Of a stretch of DNA of 64,000 nucleotides, positions 1-9,643 are shown piece by piece; within the stretch, counting starts at the first letter, position 1; every line of letters begins with the position of its first letter. The notes under the pieces are model-generated. The model saw only the letters and a list, made by a program, of their open reading frames with translations, did not search any database and was not told the origin of the DNA. Source of the DNA: Papilionanthe hookeriana x Papilionanthe teres. Taxonomy: Eukaryota > Streptophyta > Magnoliopsida > Asparagales > Orchidaceae. A program made the translations under genes and the position numbers. Where the stretch lies: positions 22,734,001 to 22,798,000 of the forward strand of contig CM040434.1 in the NCBI GenBank assembly GCA_022702705.1, given 5' to 3'.

Positions 1-96
1 CAAAACCTTGTTAAATAGTCGCTGAGCCTCAGAACTGACGAACTTTCGTCTATTAAAAACTACAGATTTTGTGGTTTCAAGTAGTTTGGAGGCCAT
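1..96 (-). CDS. Start of the A1 3' ORF (plant-transposon-protein type), partial
   Basis: An ATG at 96-94 on the minus strand opens 32 codons that stay open to the window edge. Residues 14-22 (FNRRKFVSS) match the start of the corresponding ORF in element A2 (FNSDKFVSS, from 11721) and the mini-ORF at 10490 (MKFVSES). In Athila-like elements this ORF lies downstream of integrase, in the env-like position. The copy in A2 carries the domain annotated in databases as 'putative plant transposon protein'. A TATA-like box lies about 70 nt upstream. The function is unknown. The start choice rests on the shared position of the Met and the promoter-like sequence ahead of it. Confidence 0.6.
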   Translation of the reverse strand, partial: MASKLLETTKSVVFNRRKFVSSEAQRLFNKVL

Positions 97-159
97 AATA
101 AATTGTTTTGGAGGGACTCTAGTCGTTTCTAAGGAAGAAGATGGTATAAAAATGAAGTT

Positions 160-348
160 TTAAATGTTTTATATAGAGAAATTCCCTTAGAACCGTCCAA
201 ACCACAAAATAACTCACAAAAACTACTTTTGAACTATCTCGCCGTCAGCGGTAATGATCTCGCCGTCGGCGGGATAGTTAATTAATTTAAACTGAAATTG
301 GGCGTGTTGATCTCACTGTCGGCGAGATCGATCTCGCCGTCAGCTAGA
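160..348 (-). promoter_or_regulatory. Internal LTR-like promoter ahead of the A1 3' ORF
   Basis: On the minus strand a block with four copies of a TCTCGCCGTCGGCGGG-like motif (348-236) is followed by a TATA-like box TATATAAAA (175-167) and then the ATG at 96. The A1 LTR has the same order: seven copies of the same motif (5783-5593) and then TATAAATAG (5510-5502). Both intervals also share a GGTTCTTAAG/GGTTCTAAG word between block and TATA. I infer a second promoter derived from the LTR that would drive the 3' ORF alone. Positions 349-507 are AT-rich with nothing recognisable. Confidence 0.45.
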
Positions 349-507
349 TTAGGTAAATTGCCCAATTTTTTGCTCTGGTTCGAATATTTTCTGATTTCTT
401 TGTATAGATTCAAATTTGTGATGAATCTAAAAAGTAAAATGAGTAGAATTCATTCTATATTTTAAATTTTCAATAACTTAAATAAATAGATCATAATTAA
501 TAACTAC

Positions 508-557
508 TATGGGTTGCCTCCCATTAAGCGCTTGGTTTAACGTCGTCAGCCCGACCT
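508..557 (-). other. Conserved post-pol block of Athila-like elements
   Basis: On the minus strand this reads as the GTTAAACCAAGCGCT word followed by GGGAGGCAACCCA, just after the pol stop codon. The same block follows pol in A2 (10034-10065). It is a recurrent non-coding landmark of Athila-like elements; its role is not known to me. Confidence 0.7.
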
Positions 558-587
558 AAATTATTTAGTAATCAGGTTGACTGAGCA

Positions 588-965
588 TTAAAACCTCTTT
601 AAAATTGGTCTTATTCCTTCAAAATAAGGTTTTAATCTGTGTTCGTTTACTTTAAATCTATGCCCAATTTTTGGATCTTCAATTTCTATATTTCCATATG
701 AAAATATTTGAGTTATAGTGAATGGCCCTAACCATCGAGATTTCAATTTCCCAGGAAATAATTTTAATCTTGTATTATAAAGAAAAACTTCTTGTCCTGG
801 CTCAAAATTCTTCCGGTTAATCTTCTGATCATGCCATAATTTCATTTTTTCTTAATAAATTCTATCATTATGATAAGATTCATTTCTTAATTCATCTAAT
901 TCATTCAATTGCAATAATCTCTTCTCACCAGCTTCTTTCAGATTGTAATTAAATTCTTTAATTGC
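588..965 (-). pseudogene. A1 integrase C-terminal region
   Basis: The 85-residue open stretch from 845 to 588 carries the end of the Athila integrase: a basic MKLWHDQKI start, a PGQEVFLYNTRLKLFPGK segment and the SRWLGPF motif that closes the integrase in this clade. The stretch 965-846 encodes the linker (LLQLNELDE-type residues) in the same region but is separated from 845 by a stop. It belongs to the pol polyprotein and would help bind DNA during integration. The matching A2 segment (9644-9940) shares most residues. Confidence 0.8.
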
Positions 966-1697
966 CTAATAAGCTTTATGTTCTAATTCAACTGGTAAGT
1001 GGCAAGTCTTTCCATAAATAAGCCTGTAAGGAGTCATTCCAATCGGAGTTTTATAAGCAGTCTTGTATGCCCATAATGTCTTCTCTAGTCTTATAGTCCA
1101 ATCCAATCTATTAGGGTTTACAATCTTTTCTAAAATATGTTTAATCTCTCGATTAGAAACTTCAGCTAATCCACTGGTTTGTGGATGATAAGCAGTTGAT
1201 ATCTTATGAATAATGTTAATTTTTTTTACTAGTTTGTGAATATATTTATTTCTAAAATGAGAACCTCCGTCAGTGATAATCACTCTTAGCATTCCAAATC
1301 TAGTAAAAATATTTTTCATTAGAAACTTTGAAACACTCTTAGCGTCACATCGAGGTAAAGCTTGTCCTTTAATCCATTTAGAAACATAATCAACAGCAAC
1401 TAATATATATAAATTTCCAAATGAAGGAACAAATGGTCCCATAAAATCTAATCCCCAAACATCAAAAATTTCAACTTTTAATATAAAATTTAGAGGCATT
1501 TCATTTCTTCTAGATATATTTCCTACTCGTTGGCATCTATCGCAAGTTTTTATGTATCTATAAATGAATCTAAAAAGAGTAGGCCAATAAAATCCAGATT
1601 CTAAAATTTTATAAGCAGTTTTATCTGTTCCAAAATGTCCTCCAAAATCAGAATCATGACATTTCTGAATTATTTGTTCTGTTTCTTCATAAGGCAC
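966..1697 (-). pseudogene. A1 integrase core (pol)
   Basis: 243 open codons. The zinc-binding HHCC module appears as CHDSDFGGHFG followed by CDRCQ. The catalytic core shows the three acidic residues in GLDFMGP, ITDGGSHF and SNREIKHIL (D, D, E), with AYHPQTSGLAEVSNRE before the last. It catalyses 3'-end processing and strand transfer of the element's cDNA. The segment ends at a stop at 966 and continues after it at 845. Positions 1698-1850, between this ORF and the RT ORF, hold the decayed RNase H-integrase linker. The core residues are intact but the surrounding pol is broken, so the protein is not made as one chain. Confidence 0.9.
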
Positions 1698-1850
1698 GCA
1701 TCTTCTAATTATAAGATCCTTACATTGCTTATATAAATATGTTTCATCCCAAAATTATGTTTTAGCATCATGAATGAATTTTTTTTGTTGTTGCAAAGTT
1801 AACATAGGTGGTAAAATATCACTTACAATATAATTTACTATATCAGCATA

Positions 1851-2825
1851 CTATGGTATTTTCCACTCATTTATATTATATAATTGCCCATCAGGAAAAT
1901 TATCAGTAATTTGATTATCAGTATCAGATAATTCATTATATTCTAGCCTTGATAAATGATCTGCTATTTGATTATCAGTTCCCTTTTTGTTAATGATTTC
2001 AAAATCAAATTCTTGCATTAGTAATATCCATCCAATTAATCTTGGTTTGGAATCTTTCTTTTGCATTAGATATTTAATAGCAGAGTGATCAGTATGCACA
2101 ATACATTTATTTCCAATTAGATAAGGCCTAAATTTATTAAAGGCATAAACAATTGCTAATAATTCTTTTCGATAGCTTGTATAATTCAATTTAGCATTAT
2201 TAAGAGTTTTACTAGCATAGTATATGACTTTGAAAATTTTATCATATCTTTGCCCAAGTACTGCTCCTATAGCATAATCACTAGCATCACACATAAGTTC
2301 AAATGGTTTCTCCCAATCAGGTGAAACTATTATAGGTGTTGTGATTAATTTATTTTTTAATAATTCAAAAGCATTTAAGCATTCTATAGTGAATTCAAAT
2401 TTCTTATCCTTTTCTAAAAGTTGGCATAGAGGTTTAGTAATTTTTGAAAAATCATTTATGTAGCGTCTGTAGAATCCAGCATGTCCAAGAAAACTTCTTA
2501 CCCCTTTTACTGTAGTTGGAGGTGGTAATTTAGCTATAACTTGAATTTTTGCAGGGTCTAATTCCATGCCATTTTCTAAAATTTTATGCCCTAATACAAT
2601 TCCTCCTGCAACCATAAATTGACATTTCTCCCAATTTAGAACTAAATTAGTTTTCTCGCATACTTCTAATACTTTTTCAAGATGATTCAAGCATGCATCA
2701 AATGACGTTCCAAATACAAAGAAATCATCCATAATTACTTCTATTCCATCATCAATTAGTTTACTAAATATAGACATCATACATCTCTGAAATGTTGCAG
2801 GTGCATTACATAATCCAAAAGGCAT
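1851..2825 (-). pseudogene. A1 reverse transcriptase (palm/thumb) and RNase H
   Basis: 324 open codons starting at the MPFGLCNAPATFQR motif of Ty3/gypsy RT. The catalytic site is IMDDFFVFG, the M-D-D-F variant usual in Athila in place of YVDD. The thumb follows, then RNase H with FELMCDASDYAIGAVLG (D), the YRKELLAIVYA segment (E) and HTDHSAIKYL (D), ending in the DNQIADHLSRLE signature. It makes cDNA from element RNA in the virus-like particle. The upstream half of RT (2829-3098) is in the same frame, separated only by a TGA at 2831-2829 that most likely replaced a CGA. Confidence 0.9.
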
Positions 2826-2828
2826 TCT

Positions 2829-3363
2829 TCAAAAAGCAAATGTTCCATAAGGACTAGTAAATGTAGTTTTCTTTTGATCCTCAGGAGTAATATGTATATG
2901 ATGATAACCGGTATATCCATCTAAAAAATAAAAATATTTATGTCCGACTAATCTATCCAACATTTTGTCTAGAAATGGTAATGGGAAGTGATCTTTCCTG
3001 GTGGCTGCATTTAATTTTCTATAGACAATACATATACGCCATCCAGTAACTTGTCTTATAGGTATTAAATCATTATTTTCATTAGCTTTTACGGTCACCC
3101 CTCCTTTCTTAGGAACACAGTGAATTGGGCTTACCCAAGCACTGTTGCGAAATAAGATATATAATACAATTATCTAACCATTTAAATATTTCTTTCTTGA
3201 CTACTTCTTTCAATATTGGGTTTAATCTCCTTTGAGTATCTACTCTTGGCTTATGTTTCTTATCTAAAATAATTTTGTGCATACAGATTGAAGGACTAAT
3301 TCCTTTAATATCTGCTAAAGTCCAACCAAAAGTTTTCTTATATTTTTTTAATGTGTCTAACAT
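2829..3363 (-). pseudogene. A1 reverse transcriptase, N-terminal fingers
   Basis: 3098-2829 encodes the fingers/palm start (VYRKLNAATRKDHFPLPFLD, then FLDGYTGYHHI, ending TSPYGTFAF). 3363-3109 encodes the preceding segment (QRRLNPILKEVVKKEIFKWLD) in another frame. A one-base shift near 3150 separates them: the expected SAWVSPIHCVPKK motif is seen only in the alternative frame. The TGA at 2831-2829 interrupts the link to the palm domain. Together these are the first third of the RT domain. Confidence 0.85.
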
Positions 3364-3383
3364 TTTTTGTTCTTGTGATTCAT

Positions 3384-4290
3384 TTAATTCAGCTGATATA
3401 ATAACCGGTAGGGTTGAATGTTAGCTAAATAAGCATATTTTAAATTATTAGGTAAAATTTTTAAGTCGAGTTCAGGAGGTCTAATTATTGATGGAACTAT
3501 ATTCTTTTCAATGTTTTCAGTATTATCTAACAGTTCAAATTTTTCCTGTATATAATCCAGTTTTTCATTAGCTGCTTCTTTAATTAATTCAGTATTTTCT
3601 TTTTCTAACTTTTCATCATAATATTCTGTAAAATGTTCATTTTGCAAATGTTCAAGTTTTTTCATTCGAAAATATTCATCATCTTTTTCTAAGGCAGGAT
3701 ATTTCATTGTTATGTTAAAAGTTACTTTTTGATCGTTTACTCTCATAGTCAATTCTCCTTTCTGAACATCAATCATAGCTTTTCCAGTGGCTAAAAAGGG
3801 TCTTCCTAATATTATTGGAATTTTTTTATCTTCTTCCATATCTAGAACAATAAAATCTACCGAGAAGATAAATTTATCCACTTTTACTAACACATCTTCA
3901 ATAACTCCCTTAGGATAAGTCACAAACGATCGGTTAGTCGAAGAGTTGCGAAGTAGGTGAAATTTCTCCTAATTCTAATCTTTTAAAAATTGATAGAGGC
4001 ATTAGATTTATGCTTGCTCCTAAGTCACAAAAAGCTTTTCCATAAAATTTTTCTTGATAGCGCAAGGTATAGTGAAACTACCAAGATCTTTTAATTTTCA
4101 GGAAGCTTTTTCTGAATAATTGCACTACACTCTTCACTAAGTGCAACAATTTCATTATGCGTAAATTTTCTTTTTTTATTTAAAATATCCTTCATAAATT
4201 TTAGATATTAGGCATTTGTTCTAATGCTTCTACAAAAGGAATATTTACAGTTAATTTTTTTTAAATTTCAAGGAATTTAGCAAATTGCTT
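3384..4290 (-). pseudogene. A1 aspartic protease and pre-protease region
   Basis: From 4290 downwards the minus strand encodes a pre-protease stretch (QFAKFLEI, then FMKDILNKKRKF, then EECSAIIQKKLP) broken by stops. The aspartic protease follows, with active-site motif CDLGASINLMPLS near 4030-3990 and the flap and C-terminal half in the open frame 3923-3384 (IPIILGRPFLATGKAMIDV, ELTMRVNDQKVTFN). The enzyme would process Gag-Pol. Nothing recognisable as gag is present: the pre-protease coding sequence starts directly against the tRNA-like sequence at 4311. A stop and shift near 3925 separate the active site from the C-terminal half. Confidence 0.8.
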
Positions 4291-4310
4291 ATCTTTTTTA
4301 TGTTGTTTAA

Positions 4311-4382
4311 GTCGTTGTAGTATAGTGGTGAGTATTCCCGCCTGTCACGCGGGTGACTCGTGTTCGATCCCCAGCAACGGCG
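4311..4382 (+). tRNA. Full-length tRNA-Asp(GUC)-like sequence at the A1 primer-binding site
   Basis: 72 nt with plant nuclear tRNA-Asp length and layout: acceptor stem 4311-4317 with 4375-4381, discriminator G 4382, D arm 4320-4335 with wobble pairs, anticodon stem 4337-4341 with 4349-4353 and anticodon GTC at 4344-4346, T loop TTCGATC 4363-4369. The T stem has two mismatches (4359/4373 and 4361/4371), so it is probably not a working gene. CCA follows at 4383-4385, which plant tRNA genes do not encode. The sequence sits exactly where the Athila PBS should be and starts exactly at tRNA nucleotide 1. I read it as a reverse-transcribed primer tRNA. A decayed host tRNA gene is the alternative. 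Confidence 0.75.
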
Positions 4383-4385
4383 CCA
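4368..4385 (-). other. A1 primer-binding site (tRNA-Asp)
   Basis: The minus strand reads TGGCGCCGTTGCTGGGGA, complementary to the 3' end of tRNA-Asp including CCA. tRNA-Asp is the usual primer of Athila-like elements. It lies 6 nt inside the LTR end. Complementarity does not stop after the usual 18 nt but continues through the whole tRNA (to 4311). Confidence 0.85.
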
Positions 4386-4434
4386 AAAACTTGATCCACT
4401 TTTCGATATTTATACTTACAACTGTGATATTAAA

Positions 4435-4450
4435 GTTAGCAACAGTACCA
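4435..4450 (-). other. Second, degenerate PBS-like copy
   Basis: The 15-bp word at 4383-4397 (CCA plus the LTR terminus) recurs perfectly at 4448-4462. On the minus strand the second copy is followed by TGGTACTGTTGCTAA, which resembles the real PBS TGGCGCCGTTGCTGG at 10 of 15 positions. The two copies are 65 bp apart, so the junction of LTR end and PBS looks tandemly duplicated and the outer copy has decayed. Confidence 0.5.
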
Positions 4451-5501
4451 AAAACTTGATCCGCACTGAATATATTATGACAATTCTGTTATGGATTTTA
4501 TGATTTATATTGTGAATACTACGCAAGTATACGTATCGTTATCAAGTAATATAGGGCTCTAATGGAGTCCTAGATATTGATCCCACAGGGAAGTTAGAAA
4601 ATTTCAAAGACAAATTAAATTAAACTTACTTATTAATCTAGTATACGAAAATTAAGAAGACTTAAACTAAAATAAACTAATGCTTAAGGTTGAATATAAT
4701 ATTTCAGAAAAGTATCTTTCTCCTTGTTTTAGAGAGTTAAGTGAATGAAGAATTAAATAAGTTTTTAATTATATTGTGCCAAATAGGAGCATTCCTATTC
4801 TTTACCCTTTAGTCAGGGTGAAAAGAACATTGACTAGTCTTATATTTGATTGCGAGATACGTAGTTGAGGTCTGGGAGGATACCGACTGCCACTTCAGAG
4901 CCCCCACGTTCCCCTCACCTGAGGGCTAACATCTACACTTCAGCTCTCAAATAATAAGACAGAATTGAATATTTTAGTCTGTCACACTAAAATGTCCAAT
5001 TCTACGCCCAAAAGTTAATATTTCCCTATTTGTTTGCACCCTTCTTCCAAGGCTTTTAACTTCCCTAAATCTTGGATGTAATCTTTACTATAGTTGATAT
5101 TTCAACATATGTTAACAAATCAATTGGCCAGATTAAAAGTAAATTAACATTTAAGTTAAAGATTAGCACAATTTCTATTTTTATGTTTTTAGGCACAATT
5201 ACTTTAATTTCATCATTTCACGAAATCTCAATAACAAGGAGAAAGACTAAGGAAACTACTCAGAATGCATGGGAAAAATAACACGGAGCATGGATTTCAT
5301 TAAAGTTAACAAACAAATAACAAATATACTTATCTCAATTCTTCTTCCCAAGCAGATTATTGAAGTTCCTTTGACTCTTCCTTCCAGTACACCACACCAA
5401 AACTATAAACACTTAATCTACTCACTCAAAAGACTCTTAAGTTACACTTAACTTCCACACAAATGACAAAAACTGACACACTAACTGACTAGAATTCGTC
5501 T

Positions 5502-5510
5502 CTATTTATA
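5502..5510 (-). promoter_or_regulatory. TATA box of the A1 LTR promoter
   Basis: TATAAATAG on the minus strand, about 430 bp inside the LTR start and 83 bp downstream of the GC-rich motif block. Transcription would start near 5475, giving a U3 of about 460 bp. Confidence 0.6.
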
Positions 5511-5592
5511 GAAGGGGTTAAATCTCCAAAGGTTGCTTAAGAACCTCTTCAAAAAGCATCCAGGTTCAATGTATTTTCGCTCTTTTCAACTG

Positions 5593-5783
5593 TCTCGCCG
5601 TCGACGGCTCGATCTCGCCATCGGTGGCTCAATCTCGCTGTCGGCGGGCTTCTAGAAGATGGCATAACAGCGCGATCTCGCTGTCGGTGGGCTCGATCTA
5701 GCCGTCAGCGAGCTTCTTATAATATATTAAAAATCCTTCAGGAAAAACTCGCTGTCGGTGGTCTAAATCTCGCCATCGGCGGG
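5593..5783 (-). repeat. Seven-copy TCTCGCCGTCGGCGGG-type block in the A1 LTR
   Basis: Seven imperfect 15-17-bp copies spaced 15-50 bp apart, GC-rich in an AT-rich LTR. Each has CGCC and GGCG arms around a 3-nt centre, so single strands could form small hairpins. It sits just upstream of the TATA box, as an enhancer array would. Four copies of the same motif occur ahead of the 3' ORF (236-348). Confidence 0.7.
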
Positions 5784-5937
5784 ACAGTTTAATTTTCATC
5801 AAATTGTGTCCTTTTTGCTCCAAATTTGCTTCTTTTGTGCTTTTTGCCTTCAGTACTTATAAATTTTTATTCCTGCAATAAAACAAAGAAAATACATTTC
5901 TTTAAAGTGCAATTCTTAATATATTTTCTAGTGATCA

Positions 5938-7384
5938 GAAGGAGCCATAGAAATTTTGGCCATGGCTTGGGAGGGGTTCGACCATGGCTAAAAATCACAA
6001 AATTAGAGAGGGGGCGTTGGCTAGGGCTAGATTAGGGAGGGGAAATAAAAAAAAACAACTATTTTAATGATTTTACTTACTAGAATGCATCGATTTTGGC
6101 ACCGTTCGCCCGTGCATCAAACCATAGCAAATTATATATGCTTCCCTAGTAATTTCAATGTTCCGGATGCAACGGCGCAGTTCGTTTGGCGATCTGAGGT
6201 CGTTTGGGCAATCTCGTCGATGATCAGGTCAAAAATATCAAATTTGAGGCTTTTGACGAAATCGAGTTAAATTGACAAAATTGCACTACTGTGTAGTTGA
6301 AGAAAATGAAATTGAGAATTTTTTAGAGATTTTGGATACATTTGGAATTTTTTGAAATTTTCAGAATTTTTGGCTATGAAGGGCATTTTGGTAATTTTGA
6401 GGATTTTGGGGGTAAGTGGTTAAAAAGCTAAATTAAAGGCTCAGGAAAGTACATAAATGAAATTTGGAGTCAAACAGGATTGTTCAGGGGCAATTCTGAC
6501 CAATGCAGACGATTTTACGAACCCTATAATATTTTTCAAGTATCAGTTTCTTTGGTTGCGAGGGGCCCATCGGTTTCTCGGAAGTATGACATGTTTACAA
6601 TCAAACTTTTCAGTGCGACGAGGGTAATGCTCAGGAAGGATTTTTGGAGAGCTTGGGTGATTCTGGGAATTTTTGGATTTTGGGGACCTTTTTAAGGGCA
6701 ATTTGGTAATTTGGGCCAATTTGGGGCAATTTTGGAAATTTTGATAAATTTGTATAATTTTGGCTAATTTGAGTGGTGGGAAGTATTTCGAAATGATATT
6801 TATGATTTTCAGCAATTTAGGAAGATTTTGGGAATTTTGTGAAGGTTTTTGGGTTTAGGGGTATTTGGGTCAAAATTGGAGAATTTGGTAGGATTTCATA
6901 ATTCATTTTGGAATGTTAAGCCATTTGAGTTAGAGATTAGAATTGACTCTCTTTGGTCCTCTATGTGTTAGTCCTAGTCACCTTAGCCATACGCTTAGGG
7001 TTTTGTGAACTATCCACGTGAGTTTCCAAAGAGTTAAGGGATCAAAATGGAATGTGTTTGGTTTAGAATTGTGAGTATGAAGTGTGATGTGTAATTGTGT
7101 GAATGTAGGTGTGAATGTGCTCCAAATATCCCAGGGTTTATCTTAAGGCCTGACTACCTATAGGAATCCAACTTGGACTTCCTTACGCTTGGTTTCTTCC
7201 TCCCAAAAGCTGGAGGTTAGGCCTTAAACATGTGAAAATTCTAAGTGAGGGAAATAAGCATGTGGAATTTCTATGTGGTAGGGTTCCACTGCTAGTCTTC
7301 AAAGAAAGTCACCAAGAGAGTCCCATGGCTAAAGCCTAGGCTATCTAAGGAGAGACTAAACCTCAGCCAAAAGTGAGGTCAATA
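5938..7384 (-). repeat. R: truncated, divergent LTR of the B lineage
   Basis: Shares order and words with the last 1.2 kb of the B LTRs in the same orientation: a GACAAAATTG, GTGTAGTTGAA, AAATGAAATTGAG segment (6275-6310, compare 22320-22360), the AACCCTC/GCTTAGGG and GTGTGAATGTAGG regions, and the terminal hairpin (ACCTCAGCC/AAAAGTGAGGTC, 7360-7380). Its right end is exact: A2 RT coding sequence resumes at 7385. So R inserted into A2, and A1 later inserted into R. No gene: the open frames on either strand here have no conserved content. Confidence 0.7.
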
Positions 7385-8193
7385 GGCTGATATCCAAAGG
7401 AGATTAAATTTTATTATGAAAGAAATTGTTAAGAAAAAAATTTTAAAGTGGTTGGATGCTCGAATTATCTACCCTATTTCAGATAGTGCATGGGTTAGTC
7501 CTATCCACTGTGTTCCTAAGAAACGAGGATTAACTGTAAATGTTAATGAAAAAAATGAATTAATACCAAGGAGACAAGTTACGGTGAATATGAATTTATT
7601 ATAGAAAATTAAATCTTGTCATGAGGAAAGATCATTTTCCACTTCCCTTTCTTGATCAAATGATGGATAGACTAGCTGGACATAAATAATTTTATTTTAT
7701 AAATGGATGTACTGGTTATCACTAAATACAAATTGCTCTTAAGGATCAAGTGAAAATAATGTTTACCAGTCCTTATGGTACATTTGCTTTTAGAAGAATG
7801 CCCTTTGGTTTATGTAATGCCCCTACTACATTTCAAAGATGTATGATGACAATTTTTTGTGATTCAATTTAAAAGGAGTTAAAGTATTTATGGATGATGT
7901 TTTAGTGTTTGGAACTTCATTTGAATCATGTTTAGAACATTTATCCAAAGTTCTGAAACGTTGTGAAGAAACAAATCTAGTTCTTAGTTACGAGAAAAGC
8001 CAATTTATGGTAGTATGAGGAATTGTATTGGGACATTAAATTTCAGAAAAAGGGTATGAAAGTAGACCCTGCAAAAATTCAAGTGATCACTAATTTACCT
8101 TGACAAATAAATGTAAGGTAGATTAGGAGCCTTTTAGGACATGCTAGATTATATAAGCGTTATATTAAAGACTTTTCAAAAATTGCCAAGTAT
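7385..8193 (+). pseudogene. A2 reverse transcriptase
   Basis: Decayed RT. The first codons (QRRLNFIMKEIVKK) align with A1's QRRLNPILKEVVKK. SAWVSPIHCVPKK appears near 7485-7525, the MPFGLCNAPTTFQRC region near 7798-7845 and MDDVLVFGTS near 7890-7920. There are several stops and at least two frame changes. The region starts inside RT because R interrupts it at 7384. Confidence 0.8.
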
Positions 8194-8195
8194 CT

Positions 8196-8750
8196 ATGCC
8201 AGTTATTGGAAAAAGATGCCTTTTTTATTTTAATGAAGATTGCCTAAAAGCTTTTGAGTTATTAAAACAGAAATTAATCACTGCACCAGTTATTGTTTTT
8301 CCAGATTGGAAAAAACCTTTTATATTAATGTGTAATGCAAATGATTATACTATTAAAGTTGTTTTAGGACAAAAACATGATTAATTTTCAAAGTGATCTA
8401 CTATGCTAGTAGAACACTGAATGAAGCTCAAATCAATTATACCACAACTGAGAAAGAGTTACTATCGATAGTATATGCTTTTTATAAATTTATAACATAT
8501 TTTATTGGAACAATATGTGTGGTGCATACTGGTCATTCTGCTATTAAATATTTAATGAAAAAGAATGATGCTAAACTATGAATGATAAGATGGATTCTTC
8601 TTTTTCAAGAATTTAACTTAGAGATAGTAGATAGAAAGATTGTTGATAATCAAATTGTTGATCATCTGCCAAGAATTGATAATGAAAAATCTCTCTTTTT
8701 TTTATGAAGATATTAATGAACAATTTCTTGATGAAAAATTATTCACTATT
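8196..8750 (+). pseudogene. A2 RNase H
   Basis: Open pieces 8196-8384 and 8393-8581 encode the RT connection and RNase H (FELLKQKLITAPVI, LMCNANDYTIKVVLGQ, EKELLSIVYAF, HTGHSAIKYL). Two catalytic aspartates are lost compared with A1: CDASDY has become CNANDY and HTDHSA has become HTGHSA. A frame change near 8385 splits the domain; the tail (8640-8750) is degraded. Confidence 0.8.
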
Positions 8751-8867
8751 AATGAGTGGCGTGTTCCATGGTATGCAGACATTGTGAACTCTATTGTTAG
8801 TAACATTTTAGCCTATGGAATTTTTTATCTGAAGCTAAGACTTAATTTGGGATGACCCATTTTTATA

Positions 8868-9640
8868 TAAACAAGGAAAGGATCTAATTATTGAAGAAGT
8901 GTGACTTTAGAAGAAACTTATGAAATTATTCAAAAATGTCATGATTTTGATTTTGAGGGACATTTTGGTGTTGATAAAACTACATATAAAATTTTACAAT
9001 CTAGATTTTATTAGCATATATTTTTTTAAGAATGTGAATGCTTATATTAGAAATTGTGATCGATGTCAATGAGTAGGCAATATTTCGAGAAGAAATGAGA
9101 TTCCCCTCAATTATATGTTGGAAGTTGAAATATTTGACGTTTGAGGATTAGATTTCATGGGACCATTTATACCATATTTCAGAAATTTATACATATTGAT
9201 GGCAGTAGACTATGTTTCTAAATGGATAAAACTTGTTGCTTTACCTTGATGTGATTCTCGAAGTTTTGCAAATGTTTTAAGAAAGAATATTTTGTAGATT
9301 TAGAATGCCAAGAGTAATCATAACTGATGGAGGAAGTCAATTTAAAAATGCAATTATGGAGAAATTAGTAAAGAAATATCATATCATCCATAAAATTGCT
9401 ACTGCTTATCATCCTTAGACAAGTCGCTTGGTTGAATTATCCAATCGTGAAATTAAAAGAGTTTTAGAAAAATCTGTTAATCAAAATAGAAAGGATTAGT
9501 CGATCAAATCAGATTTTGCTTTGTAGGCTTATAGGACTCCTATAGGAATGTCTCCATGTAGATTATTTTTTGGGAAAGCTTGTCATTTACCAGATGAACT
9601 TGAACATAAAGCATATTGGACTGTTAAATAGTTCAATTAT
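8868..9640 (+). pseudogene. A2 integrase
   Basis: Heavily decayed homologue of the A1 integrase. Readable pieces are the second half of the zinc module (RNCDRCQ then VGNISRRNEIPLN, about 9050-9110), GLDFMGPFIP (about 9150), VDYVSKWIK (about 9210) and the PIGMSP/FGKACHLPDELEHKAYW end (about 9540-9625). Stops interrupt nearly every motif. Confidence 0.75.
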
Positions 9641-9643
9641 AAT

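Larger units (their letters stand above)
1..5937 (-). mobile_element. Athila-like Ty3/gypsy element A1 (left end outside window)
   Basis: Minus-strand LTR retrotransposon. In its own direction it has a 5' LTR (5937 down to about 4392), a tRNA-Asp primer-binding site, protease, RT, RNase H, integrase and the start of a 3' ORF at 96. Athila features: the DLGAS protease motif, an MDDF reverse-transcriptase site, a conserved GGGAGGCAACCCA block after pol, and an extra ORF after integrase. The gag gene is missing. The LTR edge at 5937 (TGATCA on the minus strand) abuts an LTR remnant of another family, so A1 probably inserted into that remnant; the candidate target duplication is GAAGG at 5938-5942, with its partner outside the window. 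Several stops and frameshifts make the copy non-autonomous. Confidence 0.9.
4392..5937 (-). repeat. A1 5' LTR
   Basis: About 1.55 kb, bounded by TGATCA (minus-strand start, 5937) and a GGATCA end near 4392 (or 4457 if the outer copy of the terminus is the true one). The minus-strand start aligns by eye with the start of the A2 LTR at 14395 (TGAT, AAAATATAT and TTGCACTTTAA in order). The downstream half shares the segment around GATGTTAGCCC and the ACTTGCGTAGTATTCAC word with A2 (15650 and 51290 regions). It contains a seven-copy motif block (5593-5783) and a TATA box. Short open stretches inside it are not conserved as protein. Confidence 0.85.

Noticed and set aside
1..500. The left end of the window as the 3' LTR of A1
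   Set aside because: The shared motif block suggested it, but 96-1 aligns with the start of the A2 3' ORF and no polypurine tract or LTR terminus is present, so this is internal sequence.
4311..4382. A functional host tRNA-Asp gene
   Set aside because: T-stem mismatches, encoded CCA and the exact PBS position favour a reverse-transcribed primer tRNA; kept as a tRNA-like feature only.
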